Positions 1-6,244 are shown, numbered from the stretch's first letter. The stretch: 7,352 nucleotides of DNA from Lachnoclostridium phytofermentans (GCA_003526525.1 DPVV01000048.1:2489-9840), one strand, 5' to 3'. Notes: generated by a model not told the origin, from the letters alone. Numbers and translations are program-made.

Positions 1-1733
1 AGATACACATATGGGAACTCAAGACCTTTTGCACTATGAAGGGTCATTAATACGACGTGATTGCTATCTTCCTCAAGAGAATCAATATCAGCAACCAAAG
101 CTACTTCTTCTAGGAAACCGCTAAGGGTTGGAGGTTCGGTTGCTTCCACTTCATAGGTTACGATTTTATTAATAAGTTCATTGATATTTCCGATACGATC
201 TTCTGCGGACTCGTCGTCACCTTCTTCTAATTCTTTTAAGTATCCGGTAGCCTCTAAGATTTCTTCTATCAAATCTTTTAAGGTAAAAGAATCAGAGCGT
301 AGTTTACTTTTTACAGCTTCTATAAAACTGACGAAGGAAGTGATTTTTGAGGTAGAACGACCTAGTCCAGGGATATTTTCCGCATGGCGTAGGGCATCAT
401 AAAAACTCATATTATTTTTCACAGAGTATTCTTCTACACGGTCAAGGGTAGTTAAACCAATCCCTCGCTTCGGAACATTAATAATACGTTTTACCGCAAT
501 GCCATCAAGCCCGTTATCAATCGTTTTTAAGTAGGCTAGAAGGTCCTTGATTTCTTTTCTTTGGTAGAAATTAATACTACCAATGATTTTATAAGGAACG
601 CTTCGCTGAATCATTTTCTCTTCGAATACACGAGACTGTGCGTTAGTTCTGTATAGGATGGCAAAGTTATTAAAAGATATACCATCTTGATCATTTAATG
701 TTTTGATACTATCAACTACCTGGCTTGCTTCTGCAAAATCAGTATCATACTGGCAAAAGGCAACTTGTTCACCATCTTCATTATCGGTCCATAGAGACTT
801 ATCTTTACGGCCAAGGTTGTTGTGAATTACTTCATTTGCTGCATTTAGAATATTTTTTGTAGAACGATAATTTTGTTCCAGTTTAATAACAACTGCATTT
901 AAATATTCCTTTTCAAAATCTAGGATATTTCGGATATTAGCTCCACGGAATTTATAGATGGACTGATCGTCATCACCTACAACGCAAAGGTTATGTTCCA
1001 CTTCATTATATTCATTCAAGCTATGTGCAAGTAAACGTATTAATTTAAACTGAATAGTATTGGTATCCTGATACTCGTCCACCATAATGTATCGAAAACG
1101 ATTACGATAGTAATTTAATGCCTCTGTATTAGACTGAAACAGTTCAACTGTCTTCATAATCAAATCATCAAAATCAAGTGCATTGTTTGTTTTAAGTCGT
1201 CTCTGATACTCTTTATACACATTGGAAACCTTCATTTTGTTGTAATCACCCAATGCAGATAGTTCATATTCTTCTGGTGAGATGCCTTCATCCTTAGCAC
1301 TTGATATAGCAGAAAGAAAGACTCTTTCTTTGGTCTGCTTTGTGTCAATTTGTAAGAATTTTAAAACTTCACGTATTAGAGTCTTTTGATCATCCGTATC
1401 ATAAATTGTAAAATTGCGATCATATCCGAGGGTTTCAATAAAACGTCTTAGGATACGAACACAGGTGGAGTGGAAAGTACTAACCCAAATATTTTCAGCA
1501 CCATATCCAACAATCTTATCGACACGTTCTCTCATTTCTTTGGCTGCTTTATTCGTAAAGGTTAGTGCCATAATCTGATATGGATTTACATTTCTCTCTT
1601 CAATCAGATAAGCAATTCTATGGGTTAACACTCTAGTTTTACCAGAACCAGCACCAGCTAAGATAAGCATCGGACCACGATCATGCTCCACGGCTCTTCG
1701 TTGTTCTGGGTTTAGGGAATCGTATATACTCAT
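1..1733 (-). CDS. pcrA: PcrA/UvrD-type superfamily 1 DNA helicase, 3' end cut by window edge
   Basis: ATP-dependent 3'-5' DNA helicase of the UvrD/PcrA family, acting in the cytoplasm in repair, removal of RecA filaments and plasmid rolling-circle replication (family knowledge). I translated the minus strand: 577 codons are open to the window edge. Seen in order: the Q motif NPEQRRAV (residues 8-15), Walker A AGAGSGKT (26-33), TFTNKAAKEM, the Walker B-type MVDEYQDTN, VVGDDDQSIYKFRGA, LEQNYRST, and motif V VVLMTLHSAKGLEFPYVY just before the edge. Family members are about 720-760 residues, so motif VI and the C-terminal domain lie outside. The start ATG (1733-1731) has an AGAAAGG Shine-Dalgarno about 11 nt upstream. 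The usual partners pcrB and ligA are not visible here. UvrD is the alternative name, but the motif set and a Gram-positive host favour PcrA. Confidence 0.95.
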   Translation of the reverse strand, partial: MSIYDSLNPEQRRAVEHDRGPMLILAGAGSGKTRVLTHRIAYLIEERNVNPYQIMALTFTNKAAKEMRERVDKIVGYGAENIWVSTFHSTCVRILRRFIETLGYDRNFTIYDTDDQKTLIREVLKFLQIDTKQTKERVFLSAISSAKDEGISPEEYELSALGDYNKMKVSNVYKEYQRRLKTNNALDFDDLIMKTVELFQSNTEALNYYRNRFRYIMVDEYQDTNTIQFKLIRLLAHSLNEYNEVEHNLCVVGDDDQSIYKFRGANIRNILDFEKEYLNAVVIKLEQNYRSTKNILNAANEVIHNNLGRKDKSLWTDNEDGEQVAFCQYDTDFAEASQVVDSIKTLNDQDGISFNNFAILYRTNAQSRVFEEKMIQRSVPYKIIGSINFYQRKEIKDLLAYLKTIDNGLDGIAVKRIINVPKRGIGLTTLDRVEEYSVKNNMSFYDALRHAENIPGLGRSTSKITSFVSFIEAVKSKLRSDSFTLKDLIEEILEATGYLKELEEGDDESAEDRIGNINELINKIVTYEVEATEPPTLSGFLEEVALVADIDSLEEDSNHVVLMTLHSAKGLEFPYVY

Positions 1734-1763
1734 GAGGTATCAAACCTTTCTTAGTTATTCATG

Positions 1764-1798
1764 ACAAGTTAAAGTTCGCGAAGCGTACTTTAACTTGT
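1764..1798 (-). promoter_or_regulatory. Strong hairpin in the pcrA leader
   Basis: Perfect 12-bp arms ACAAGTTAAAGT (1764-1775) and ACTTTAACTTGT (1787-1798) enclose an 11-nt centre in which CGC and GCG can add three pairs around a GAA loop. It lies about 30 nt upstream of the pcrA start codon, inside the predicted leader. It lacks a clear U-run on the minus strand: arm 1 is followed by CATGAATAAC. A mRNA-stabilising or translation-controlling structure, or a dispersed repeat unit, is therefore likelier than a terminator. The structure is seen; the role is inference. Confidence 0.6.
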
Positions 1799-1830
1799 TT
1801 CTATTAATCTTTTAAGTAGGAGTTGCTACA

Positions 1831-1895
1831 GAAAGCTCATTTTTAACAATAATAGTTTAAGAGATTATGTAATTAACTTTGAATGAGATGCTTTC
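1831..1895 (-). repeat. Long-range inverted repeat in the pcrA leader
   Basis: GAAAGC plus TCATT (1831-1841) can pair with AATGA plus GCTTTC (1882-1886 and 1890-1895), giving 11 pairs with a 3-nt bulge and a 40-nt AT-rich loop. It is in the same predicted untranslated leader as the 1764-1798 hairpin and overlaps the possible upstream ORF at 1857-1910. It may be RNA structure; a chance origin in AT-rich DNA is not excluded. Confidence 0.3.
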
Positions 1896-1910
1896 GCTAG
1901 GGAAAAACAT
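1857..1910 (-). CDS. Possible 17-codon upstream ORF in the pcrA leader
   Basis: On the minus strand an ATG (1910-1908) is preceded by AGAGG at 1918-1922 with a 7-nt spacer. It encodes MFFPSESISFKVNYIIS followed by TAA. The peptide resembles no protein I know. The ribosome site spacing is good, and the ORF lies between the predicted pcrA promoter and pcrA, overlapping the arms of the 1831-1895 inverted repeat. That is the layout expected for a translated leader peptide, but an ORF this short can arise by chance. Confidence 0.2.
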   Translation of the reverse strand: MFFPSESISFKVNYIIS

Positions 1911-1985
1911 AGAATAACCTCTGTTATAAAATAAAAAATTGACTATAATCTATAGCGATTTACTTAAAAGAGCAAACGTATGTTT

Positions 1986-2014
1986 ATTATAGCATGCAGG
2001 GAAGGGAGATACAA
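1986..2014 (-). promoter_or_regulatory. Predicted pcrA promoter with extended -10
   Basis: On the minus strand, TATAAT (1991-1986) is preceded by an extended TGC, and TTGTAT lies 17 bp upstream (2014-2009). The -10 is perfect and the -35 weak (3 of 6), a usual trade-off with an extended -10. Transcription would start near 1979, leaving a leader of about 245 nt before pcrA. A second weak TATAGA/TATAGT element nearer the gene (about 1941-1956) is an alternative. Confidence 0.55.
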
Positions 2015-2149
2015 TAGGAAATCCCAAGGTGTATTTTGATTCGTAGGAAACGAAACAAATATGCTTGCTCACTGACGCACCCTACTTATTACAAGCCTTG
2101 TTACAAAATAAATAGATTTTTTAGGATTAAATCACTGTATTTATTCGTG

Positions 2150-2178
2150 TTGACATGTGGTATTCATTACTATATAAT
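2150..2178 (+). promoter_or_regulatory. Fully consensus sigma-A promoter of the DUF1836 gene
   Basis: TTGACA (2150-2155), a 17-bp spacer and TATAAT (2173-2178) match the vegetative consensus at every position. The start of transcription is expected near 2185, so the AGAGGTGA ribosome site (2186-2193) begins almost at the 5' end and the leader is only about 13 nt. A promoter this strong without a visible activator site suggests high constitutive or repressor-limited expression. Confidence 0.85.
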
Positions 2179-2197
2179 GTGACATAGAGGTGATATT

Positions 2198-2863
2198 TTG
2201 GACAAACAACGGGAAAAAGAGATAATGGAACTTATCGAAGGTTTACGAAAAATCAATTATGTAAAACCTGGAGATGTTCCAAATATTGATTTATATATGG
2301 ACCAGGTGACAACGTTTATGGATAAACATTTAGAGTCCTCAAAGCGCTATTCTGAGGATAAATTGTTAACCAAAACGATGATTAATAATTATACAAAAAA
2401 TAATTTACTTCCGTCACCAAGTAAGAAAAAATATTCAAAGGATCATATGTATCTTCTTATATTTATATATTACATGAAGAATATATTATCCATAAGCGAT
2501 ATACAAAGTATACTAACTCCTTTGACTGAGAAATTCTTCGAAGGAGATAGCAAGGTTAGTTTAGAAGAGATTTACGAAGAAGTCTTTCGGCAGGGAGAGG
2601 AAAGCTCCATGACTGTGAGTAAGGATGTTATTCGTAAGTATCAGAAGTCAAAGGATGCTTACCCTGAGATGGATGGGCAAAAGGATCACGATTTCTTACA
2701 GATGTTTTCTTTTGTGTGTATGCTATGTTTTGATGTTTATATGAAAAAGCAGATGATTGAGAAAATTATCGATGATCATTTTTCAACGACATCAGAGAAA
2801 GAAAAGGATAAAAAAGAGAAGTCGAAAGAACATGCGAAAGACAAGGATAAGTCATCTAAGTAA
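2198..2863 (+). CDS. DUF1836 domain protein with a lysine-rich tail
   Basis: The 221-residue protein fits the DUF1836 family, common in Firmicutes and with no established function. The N-terminal part (about 30-110) holds the family-like helical block with LTKTMINNYTKNNLLP (57-72), KKKYSKDHMYLL (77-88) and LSISDIQSIL (97-106). It resembles the winged helix of MerR-type regulators, so DNA binding is a reasonable inference. No signal peptide or clear membrane segment is present. Residues 199-221 are almost only K, E, D and S and look disordered. The start is TTG at 2198 with AGGTG five bases upstream; the next in-frame ATG (2225, residue 10) lacks a comparable site. The gene stands alone, diverges from pcrA and converges on yerC. 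The last codons and the stop are part of a repeat array. Confidence 0.85.
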   Translation: MDKQREKEIMELIEGLRKINYVKPGDVPNIDLYMDQVTTFMDKHLESSKRYSEDKLLTKTMINNYTKNNLLPSPSKKKYSKDHMYLLIFIYYMKNILSISDIQSILTPLTEKFFEGDSKVSLEEIYEEVFRQGEESSMTVSKDVIRKYQKSKDAYPEMDGQKDHDFLQMFSFVCMLCFDVYMKKQMIEKIIDDHFSTTSEKEKDKKEKSKEHAKDKDKSSK

Positions 2864-2954
2864 AGGATAAATCATCTAAGTAAAGGATAAATTATCAAAG
2901 GATTTAACTAGGATAAATTATCAAAGGATAATAAAATAAGGATAAATATCAAAG
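2842..2954 (+). repeat. Degenerate 20-bp tandem repeat across the DUF1836 stop codon
   Basis: The unit is close to AAAGGATAAATCATCTAAGT. Copies begin at 2842 (inside the gene, encoding the DKSSK end), 2862 and 2882, with shorter decayed copies at about 2910 and 2939 that keep AGGATAAAT and ATCAAAG. The first two differ at only two positions. The period is not a multiple of three, so each copy is read in a different frame and the first TAA ends the protein. Slipped-strand duplication of the coding tail is the simplest origin. Confidence 0.85.
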
Positions 2955-3080
2955 TAATTTATGACAAGAATAAGTTAGTAGAAGCGTGTAAAATGAGATT
3001 ATTAAAGTTAACAAGTTATAACATAAGATAGTAAACAAATTTTAAAAATAATTTTAAATCAAATAATACTTATCAAAGCT

Positions 3081-3120
3081 AAAAAAAGGTATTCGAAATT
3101 TTTTCGAATACCCTTTTTTT
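3081..3120. terminator. Bidirectional intrinsic terminator between DUF1836 and yerC
   Basis: GGTATTCGAAA (3088-3098) pairs perfectly with TTTCGAATACC (3102-3112) around a TTT loop. Seven A residues precede it and seven T residues follow, so it has a U-run on either strand. It sits between two convergent genes, 8 nt past the yerC stop, and can end both transcripts. Confidence 0.93.
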
Positions 3121-3128
3121 ACGTTCTA

Positions 3129-3446
3129 TTATTGTGCCTCTTCCTCGTCCGATAATGAAATTTCAGGAATTCTACTAAATACTAAATCATAACCATCATT
3201 ACCGTAATTTAAAGAACGGTTTACACGGCTAATAGTAGCAGTTGAAGCACCAGTTTTTTCTGCTATTTCAAGATATGTCTTTTTTGCACGAAGCATTGCA
3301 GCTACCTCGAAACGCTGAGAAAGAGACAGTAATTCATTCACAGTACAAATATCTTCAAAGAAAACGTAACATTCGTCCTTGTTCTTTAGACTTAAAATTG
3401 CATCGAATAAATAATCTACTGAATCATTCTTAATGTTTTTGCCCAT
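3129..3446 (-). CDS. yerC: YerC/YecD-family TrpR-like DNA-binding protein
   Basis: Small transcriptional regulator of the TrpR superfamily, complete at 105 residues, the usual size. It is mostly helical. Residues about 35-78 form the TrpR-like core with LLSLSQRFEVAAML (39-52) and the helix-turn-helix TYLEIAEKTGASTATISRVN (57-76). It differs from TrpR itself and has no tryptophan in the protein, so tryptophan sensing should not be assumed. The start ATG (3446) follows AAGGAG (3460-3455) at 8 nt. The acidic end SDEEEAQ is typical of a disordered tail. In Bacillus yerC lies near pcrB-pcrA (known context), and here pcrA is about 1.4 kb away across the DUF1836 gene. The palindrome over its own predicted start suggests autoregulation (inference). 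Confidence 0.9.
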   Translation of the reverse strand: MGKNIKNDSVDYLFDAILSLKNKDECYVFFEDICTVNELLSLSQRFEVAAMLRAKKTYLEIAEKTGASTATISRVNRSLNYGNDGYDLVFSRIPEISLSDEEEAQ

Positions 3447-3558
3447 TTTAATTTCTCCTTTATAAGCTTTTCAATCATAGTAAGTACGATATAGGATTTC
3501 TTAACCTAAGTAGTCGAAATAGCTACGATATGGAAAATTTAGCTACTTTCATAAAAAT

Positions 3559-3591
3559 ATACGATTCTAATAACTTTAAATAGAATCGTAT
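3559..3591. promoter_or_regulatory. Operator-like palindrome at the yerC transcription start
   Basis: The perfect 11-bp arms ATACGATTCTA (3559-3569) and TAGAATCGTAT (3581-3591) are separated by 11 bp. The predicted yerC -10 ends at 3593, so the palindrome covers about +1 to +30. That is a repressor position, and in RNA it would be a 5'-terminal hairpin. TACGATAT half-sites also recur at 3485-3492 and 3524-3531 in the leader. YerC itself is the obvious candidate ligand, without direct proof. Confidence 0.5.
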
Positions 3592-3592
3592 C

Positions 3593-3621
3593 ATTATAAC
3601 TTTGTGTTCTATCTCATATAA
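3593..3621 (-). promoter_or_regulatory. yerC: Predicted yerC promoter
   Basis: On the minus strand TATAAT (3598-3593) is perfect, with TTATAT 17 bp upstream (3621-3616) as a weak -35. The leader would be about 140 nt. A weaker alternative closer to the gene is TTAAGA-16-TACTAT, around 3477-3505. Confidence 0.45.
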
Positions 3622-3722
3622 CTCTGATACAGTCATATTTTATCACTATACATTACTAAAGTAAAGAGTATTTTCTTTTCATTTTTATGAAAGTTTTATT
3701 AACTAGAATAAGTTGGGAAACC

Positions 3723-3751
3723 TAGACAATAAGGAAAAGATTCGATATAAT
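3723..3751 (+). promoter_or_regulatory. rlmD: Predicted rlmD promoter
   Basis: TAGACA (3723-3728), a 17-bp spacer and a perfect TATAAT (3746-3751). The -35 matches five of six consensus positions. Transcription should start near 3758, giving a leader of roughly 117 nt before the ATG at 3875. Confidence 0.75.
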
Positions 3752-3756
3752 GTGTA

Positions 3757-3851
3757 AAGTATTTGTCAGGAGTAAATAAGAAAAGCACGCTTTGTGAATT
3801 TTTCTTTATCATGAATAAAAGGATAACAATAAGTCAAATACTTGACTTTTT
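3757..3851 (+). promoter_or_regulatory. rlmD leader with competing hairpins (possible attenuator)
   Basis: A short hairpin AAGTCAA-ATAC-TTGACTT (3831-3848) runs into TTT (to 3851), resembling a weak intrinsic terminator. Its segment CAAATACTT (3835-3843) is also the perfect complement of AAGTATTTG at 3757-3765, the very 5' end of the predicted transcript, so the two pairings exclude each other. Between them AAGAAAA (3778-3784) can pair with TTTTCTT (3800-3806). This is the architecture of an attenuator, but the stems are AT-rich and weak. No known riboswitch is recognised. Confidence 0.35.
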
Positions 3852-3874
3852 AGTGAAATAGAGAGGAATGTAGG

Positions 3875-5278
3875 ATGAAAAAAGGAACAGAATGTATTGG
3901 AGCAGTAGAACGAATTGAGTTTCCTAACAAAGGAATTGTAAAGGTGGATGATGAAAAGATTATTGTGAAAAATACCATCACAGGTCAAAAAGTTCGCTTT
4001 GTAATTAATAAAGTAAGAAAAGGAAAGTGCGAGGGTAGATTATTAGAGGTGGTGGAAAAGTCTCCACTGGAAACCAAAGAAGCTGTTTGTTCTCATTTTG
4101 GAGATTGTGGCGGCTGTACTTATCAAACAATACCTTATGAAACCCAGATTAAAATAAAGGCAGATCAAGTTAAGAAGTTAATTGATGAGGTAATAGCGCC
4201 AGAGAATAAAGAGTATGATTTTCAAGGAATAGAGGGTAGCCCTTTAGAGTTTGGATATCGAAATAAGATGGAGTTCTCCTTTGGTGACGAATATAAAGAT
4301 GGACCACTGGCACTTGGACTTCATAAAAAAGGAAGTTTCTATGATATTGTTACAATATCGGATTGTAAATTAGTACAAGAAGATTATAATCGTATCTTGG
4401 GATGTGTGCTGTCCTTAGCAAAAGAGTATAACCTTAACTATTATCACAAGATGAGCCATGAGGGTTATCTACGTCACCTTCTAATTCGTCGTGCAGCCAG
4501 AACTGGGGAAATACTTGTGAACTTAATTACAACTTCACAAACGAATGTTTTAGTAAATGGGGAAGAAGAATTTCTAAATAAACTACGTGAGTCTCTTAAA
4601 AACCTTTCACTAGAAGGTAACATTGTTGGTATACTTCATACAGTAAATGATAGTTTGGCAGATGTTGTACAAAGTGATCGTACGGATATTCTCGATGGGC
4701 AAGATTACATCTTCGAAGAAGTGCTAGGACTTAAATTTAAAATTTCCACCTTCTCTTTCTTTCAAACAAATTCGCTAGGTGCAGAAGTACTTTATAGCTG
4801 TGCACGTGATTTCGTCGGTGAAACAAAGGATAAGCTTATCTTTGATTTATACAGCGGAACAGGAACGATTGCTCAGTTACTAGCTCCAGTTGCTAAGAAA
4901 GTAATCGGTGTAGAGATTGTTGAGGAAGCAGTCGTTGCTGCAAGAGAGAATGCATCCCTAAACAATTTATCAAACTGTGAGTTCATCGCGGGTGATGTCT
5001 TAAAGGTAATCGACACGATTGAAGAAAAACCTGATTTAATTGTGCTTGATCCTCCAAGAGATGGAATTCATCCAAAGGCACTGGATAAGATAATTGATTA
5101 CGGGGTAGACCGTTTGGTGTATATTTCATGTAAGCCTAGTAGTTTAGCTAGAGATCTTGTGGTACTTCAGGAAAGAGGGTATCAGGTGGAGAAGGTAAGG
5201 TGTGTGGATATGTTTCCTTGTACGGTACACGTTGAAACTGTGATTCTGATGACACGTTGTGGTCGAAACGATAAATAA
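3875..5278 (+). CDS. rlmD: 23S rRNA (uracil-C5)-methyltransferase, RlmD/RlmCD type
   Basis: SAM-dependent RNA m5U methyltransferase of the RumA/TrmA family, modifying 23S rRNA at U1939 and, in the Firmicute RlmCD form, also U747. It is complete at 467 residues. An N-terminal TRAM domain (about 1-60) binds RNA. A 4Fe-4S site has Cys72, Cys78, Cys81 (CSHFGDCGGC) and Cys164 (SDCKL). The substrate region contains FFQTNS (295-300). The SAM fold shows DLYSGTG (324-330), GVEIV (345-349) and DPPRDG (392-397). The nucleophile is Cys419 in YISCKPSSLARDL, and the general base is Glu454 in HVETVILM. The start ATG has GAGAGG (3861-3866) 8 nt upstream. The short end MTRCGRNDK follows directly after the catalytic core. 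Which uridines are methylated, and thus rlmD or rlmCD, cannot be told from sequence. Confidence 0.95.
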   Translation: MKKGTECIGAVERIEFPNKGIVKVDDEKIIVKNTITGQKVRFVINKVRKGKCEGRLLEVVEKSPLETKEAVCSHFGDCGGCTYQTIPYETQIKIKADQVKKLIDEVIAPENKEYDFQGIEGSPLEFGYRNKMEFSFGDEYKDGPLALGLHKKGSFYDIVTISDCKLVQEDYNRILGCVLSLAKEYNLNYYHKMSHEGYLRHLLIRRAARTGEILVNLITTSQTNVLVNGEEEFLNKLRESLKNLSLEGNIVGILHTVNDSLADVVQSDRTDILDGQDYIFEEVLGLKFKISTFSFFQTNSLGAEVLYSCARDFVGETKDKLIFDLYSGTGTIAQLLAPVAKKVIGVEIVEEAVVAARENASLNNLSNCEFIAGDVLKVIDTIEEKPDLIVLDPPRDGIHPKALDKIIDYGVDRLVYISCKPSSLARDLVVLQERGYQVEKVRCVDMFPCTVHVETVILMTRCGRNDK

Positions 5279-5286
5279 GCCACTAC

Positions 5287-5308
5287 AACCACAAGATGTC
5301 GTGGTTTT
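5287..5308 (+). terminator. Weak terminator-like hairpin after rlmD
   Basis: AACCAC (5287-5292) pairs with GTGGTT (5301-5306) around an 8-nt loop and ends in TTTT, starting 8 nt after the rlmD stop. The stem is short and the T-run only four. The rest of the 243-nt gap to the next gene holds an imperfect direct repeat, GCCCGATTTTT/GCCCTGATTTTT (5343-5365), and no convincing -35/-10 pair. Confidence 0.35.
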
Positions 5309-5509
5309 GGAACAAAAAATGGGAAAAATTAAGCTAAAAAATGCCCGATTTTTGCCCTGATTTTTAAGGGGAAATATAGATGACATCGGCTTATTTGAGA
5401 AATGACAGATGGAAAACGAGGGTTTGAGGTAAATAATAACTTGTACGCATTTGGCGGAAAAGGCGCATAAAAGATTTATTATATATAGACACAACAAAGC
5501 TCACCAAAT

Positions 5510-5516
5510 AAGGAGG
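5510..5516 (+). promoter_or_regulatory. Strong ribosome binding site of the DUF5131 gene
   Basis: A full AAGGAGG complement to 16S rRNA sits 5 nt before the ATG at 5522. An earlier ATG at 5517 is out of frame and too close, so this site fixes the start. Upstream, TATATA near 5480-5486 could be a -10, but no good -35 matches it. Confidence 0.8.
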
Positions 5517-5521
5517 ATGCT

Positions 5522-6244
5522 ATGAACTGGGAACCGTGGACAGGCTGTTATAAAATCAGTGATGGTTGCACATATTGTTATTTTTATGGGCCCCATGCAA
5601 AACGATACGGTCAAAACGCCATAGAAAAGACAGACAAATTCGATTGGCCTATAAGGATGAATGCAAAAGGCGAATACAACATTAAAGGCAATAAAATTCT
5701 TGCAACTTGTTTTGCAACTGACTTTTTTCTTCCTGAAGCAGATGAATGGCGTAAAGAAATATGGGCTATCATCAAGGAAAGAACAGATATAGAATTTTTG
5801 ATTTTGACAAAGCGGATTGACCGCTTCCTTGTATCACTTCCGTCAGATTGGGGTACTGGATATGATAATGTAAATATTGGGTGTACTGTCGAAAATCAAA
5901 AATTAGCAGATTATAGGCTTCCATTATTTTTATCCTATCCGATAAAGCGGCGTTTTATTGCCTGCGCACCGCTCTTAGAAGCGATAGATTTAATATCATA
6001 TCTTCATGGAGTAGACCATGTTACAGTTGGCGGAGAAACGGGGCGAGAGGCTCGTGAATGTGATTATGATTGGGTACTTAATATCCGTGAACAATGCGTA
6101 AAAGCAAATGTAACATTTTGGTTCAAAAATACAGGCTCACTTTTTAAACGTGACGGAGTAGTGGAAAAAGTAAATCCATTTAATCAAACCAGTATGGCGA
6201 AAGAGCTTGGTATAAATATTTCAGACGGAAAAAGGTTGTTTTGA
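5522..6244 (+). CDS. DUF5131 (phage Gp37/Gp68) three-cysteine protein
   Basis: This matches the family called phage Gp37/Gp68 or DUF5131, frequent in phages and mobile islands and of unproven function. It is complete at 240 residues. The signature opening NWEPWTGCYKISDGCTYCY carries Cys9, Cys16 and Cys19 (CX6CX2C), a metal or Fe-S type triad recalling but not matching the radical-SAM CX3CX2C. Further blocks are CFATDFFLPEADEW (63-76), FLILTKRIDRF (92-102), NVNIGCTVENQ (116-126), KRRFIACAPLLE (142-153), TVGGETGREARECDYDW (168-184) and VTFWFKNTG (197-205). These alternate as in a TIM-type barrel. No signal or membrane segment is seen. Family members may sit beside a 'three-Cys-motif partner' gene; none follows here within the visible DNA. 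It is plus strand and convergent with the YdeI-like gene. Lateral acquisition is inferred from family and surroundings. Confidence 0.88.
   Translation: MNWEPWTGCYKISDGCTYCYFYGPHAKRYGQNAIEKTDKFDWPIRMNAKGEYNIKGNKILATCFATDFFLPEADEWRKEIWAIIKERTDIEFLILTKRIDRFLVSLPSDWGTGYDNVNIGCTVENQKLADYRLPLFLSYPIKRRFIACAPLLEAIDLISYLHGVDHVTVGGETGREARECDYDWVLNIREQCVKANVTFWFKNTGSLFKRDGVVEKVNPFNQTSMAKELGINISDGKRLF

Larger units (their letters stand above)
3545..3694. repeat. Perfect 14-bp inverted repeat in the yerC-rlmD divergent region
   Basis: ACTTTCATAAAAAT at 3545-3558 recurs as its exact reverse complement ATTTTTATGAAAGT at 3681-3694, 122 bp apart. The right copy is itself part of a small hairpin, TTTCAT-TTTT-ATGAAA. 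The left copy directly abuts the palindrome starting at 3559. The arms bracket the predicted yerC promoter, and the right arm ends about 29 bp before the rlmD -35. Paired operator sites or a looping architecture are possible; the repeat is seen and its function is inferred. Confidence 0.6.

Noticed and set aside
181..402. 73-codon plus-strand frame
   Set aside because: It lies wholly antisense to conserved PcrA sequence between motifs IV and V and has no ribosome site; a shadow of the helicase gene.
2842..2954. CRISPR-like short repeats
   Set aside because: The copies are contiguous with no unique spacers, are degenerate and partly coding; a tandem repeat, not a CRISPR array.
3242..3433. 63-codon plus-strand frame inside yerC
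   Set aside because: Antisense to the conserved helix-turn-helix region of yerC, with no supporting signals.
5144..5497. 117-codon minus-strand frame over the rlmD end and gap
   Set aside because: A third or more of it is antisense to the catalytic Cys and Glu motifs of rlmD. Its cysteine- and serine-rich composition looks non-biological, and no RBS is visible.
5546..5578. Radical SAM signature in the DUF5131 protein
   Set aside because: The spacing is CX6CX2C, not the canonical CX3CX2C, so radical SAM chemistry is not claimed.
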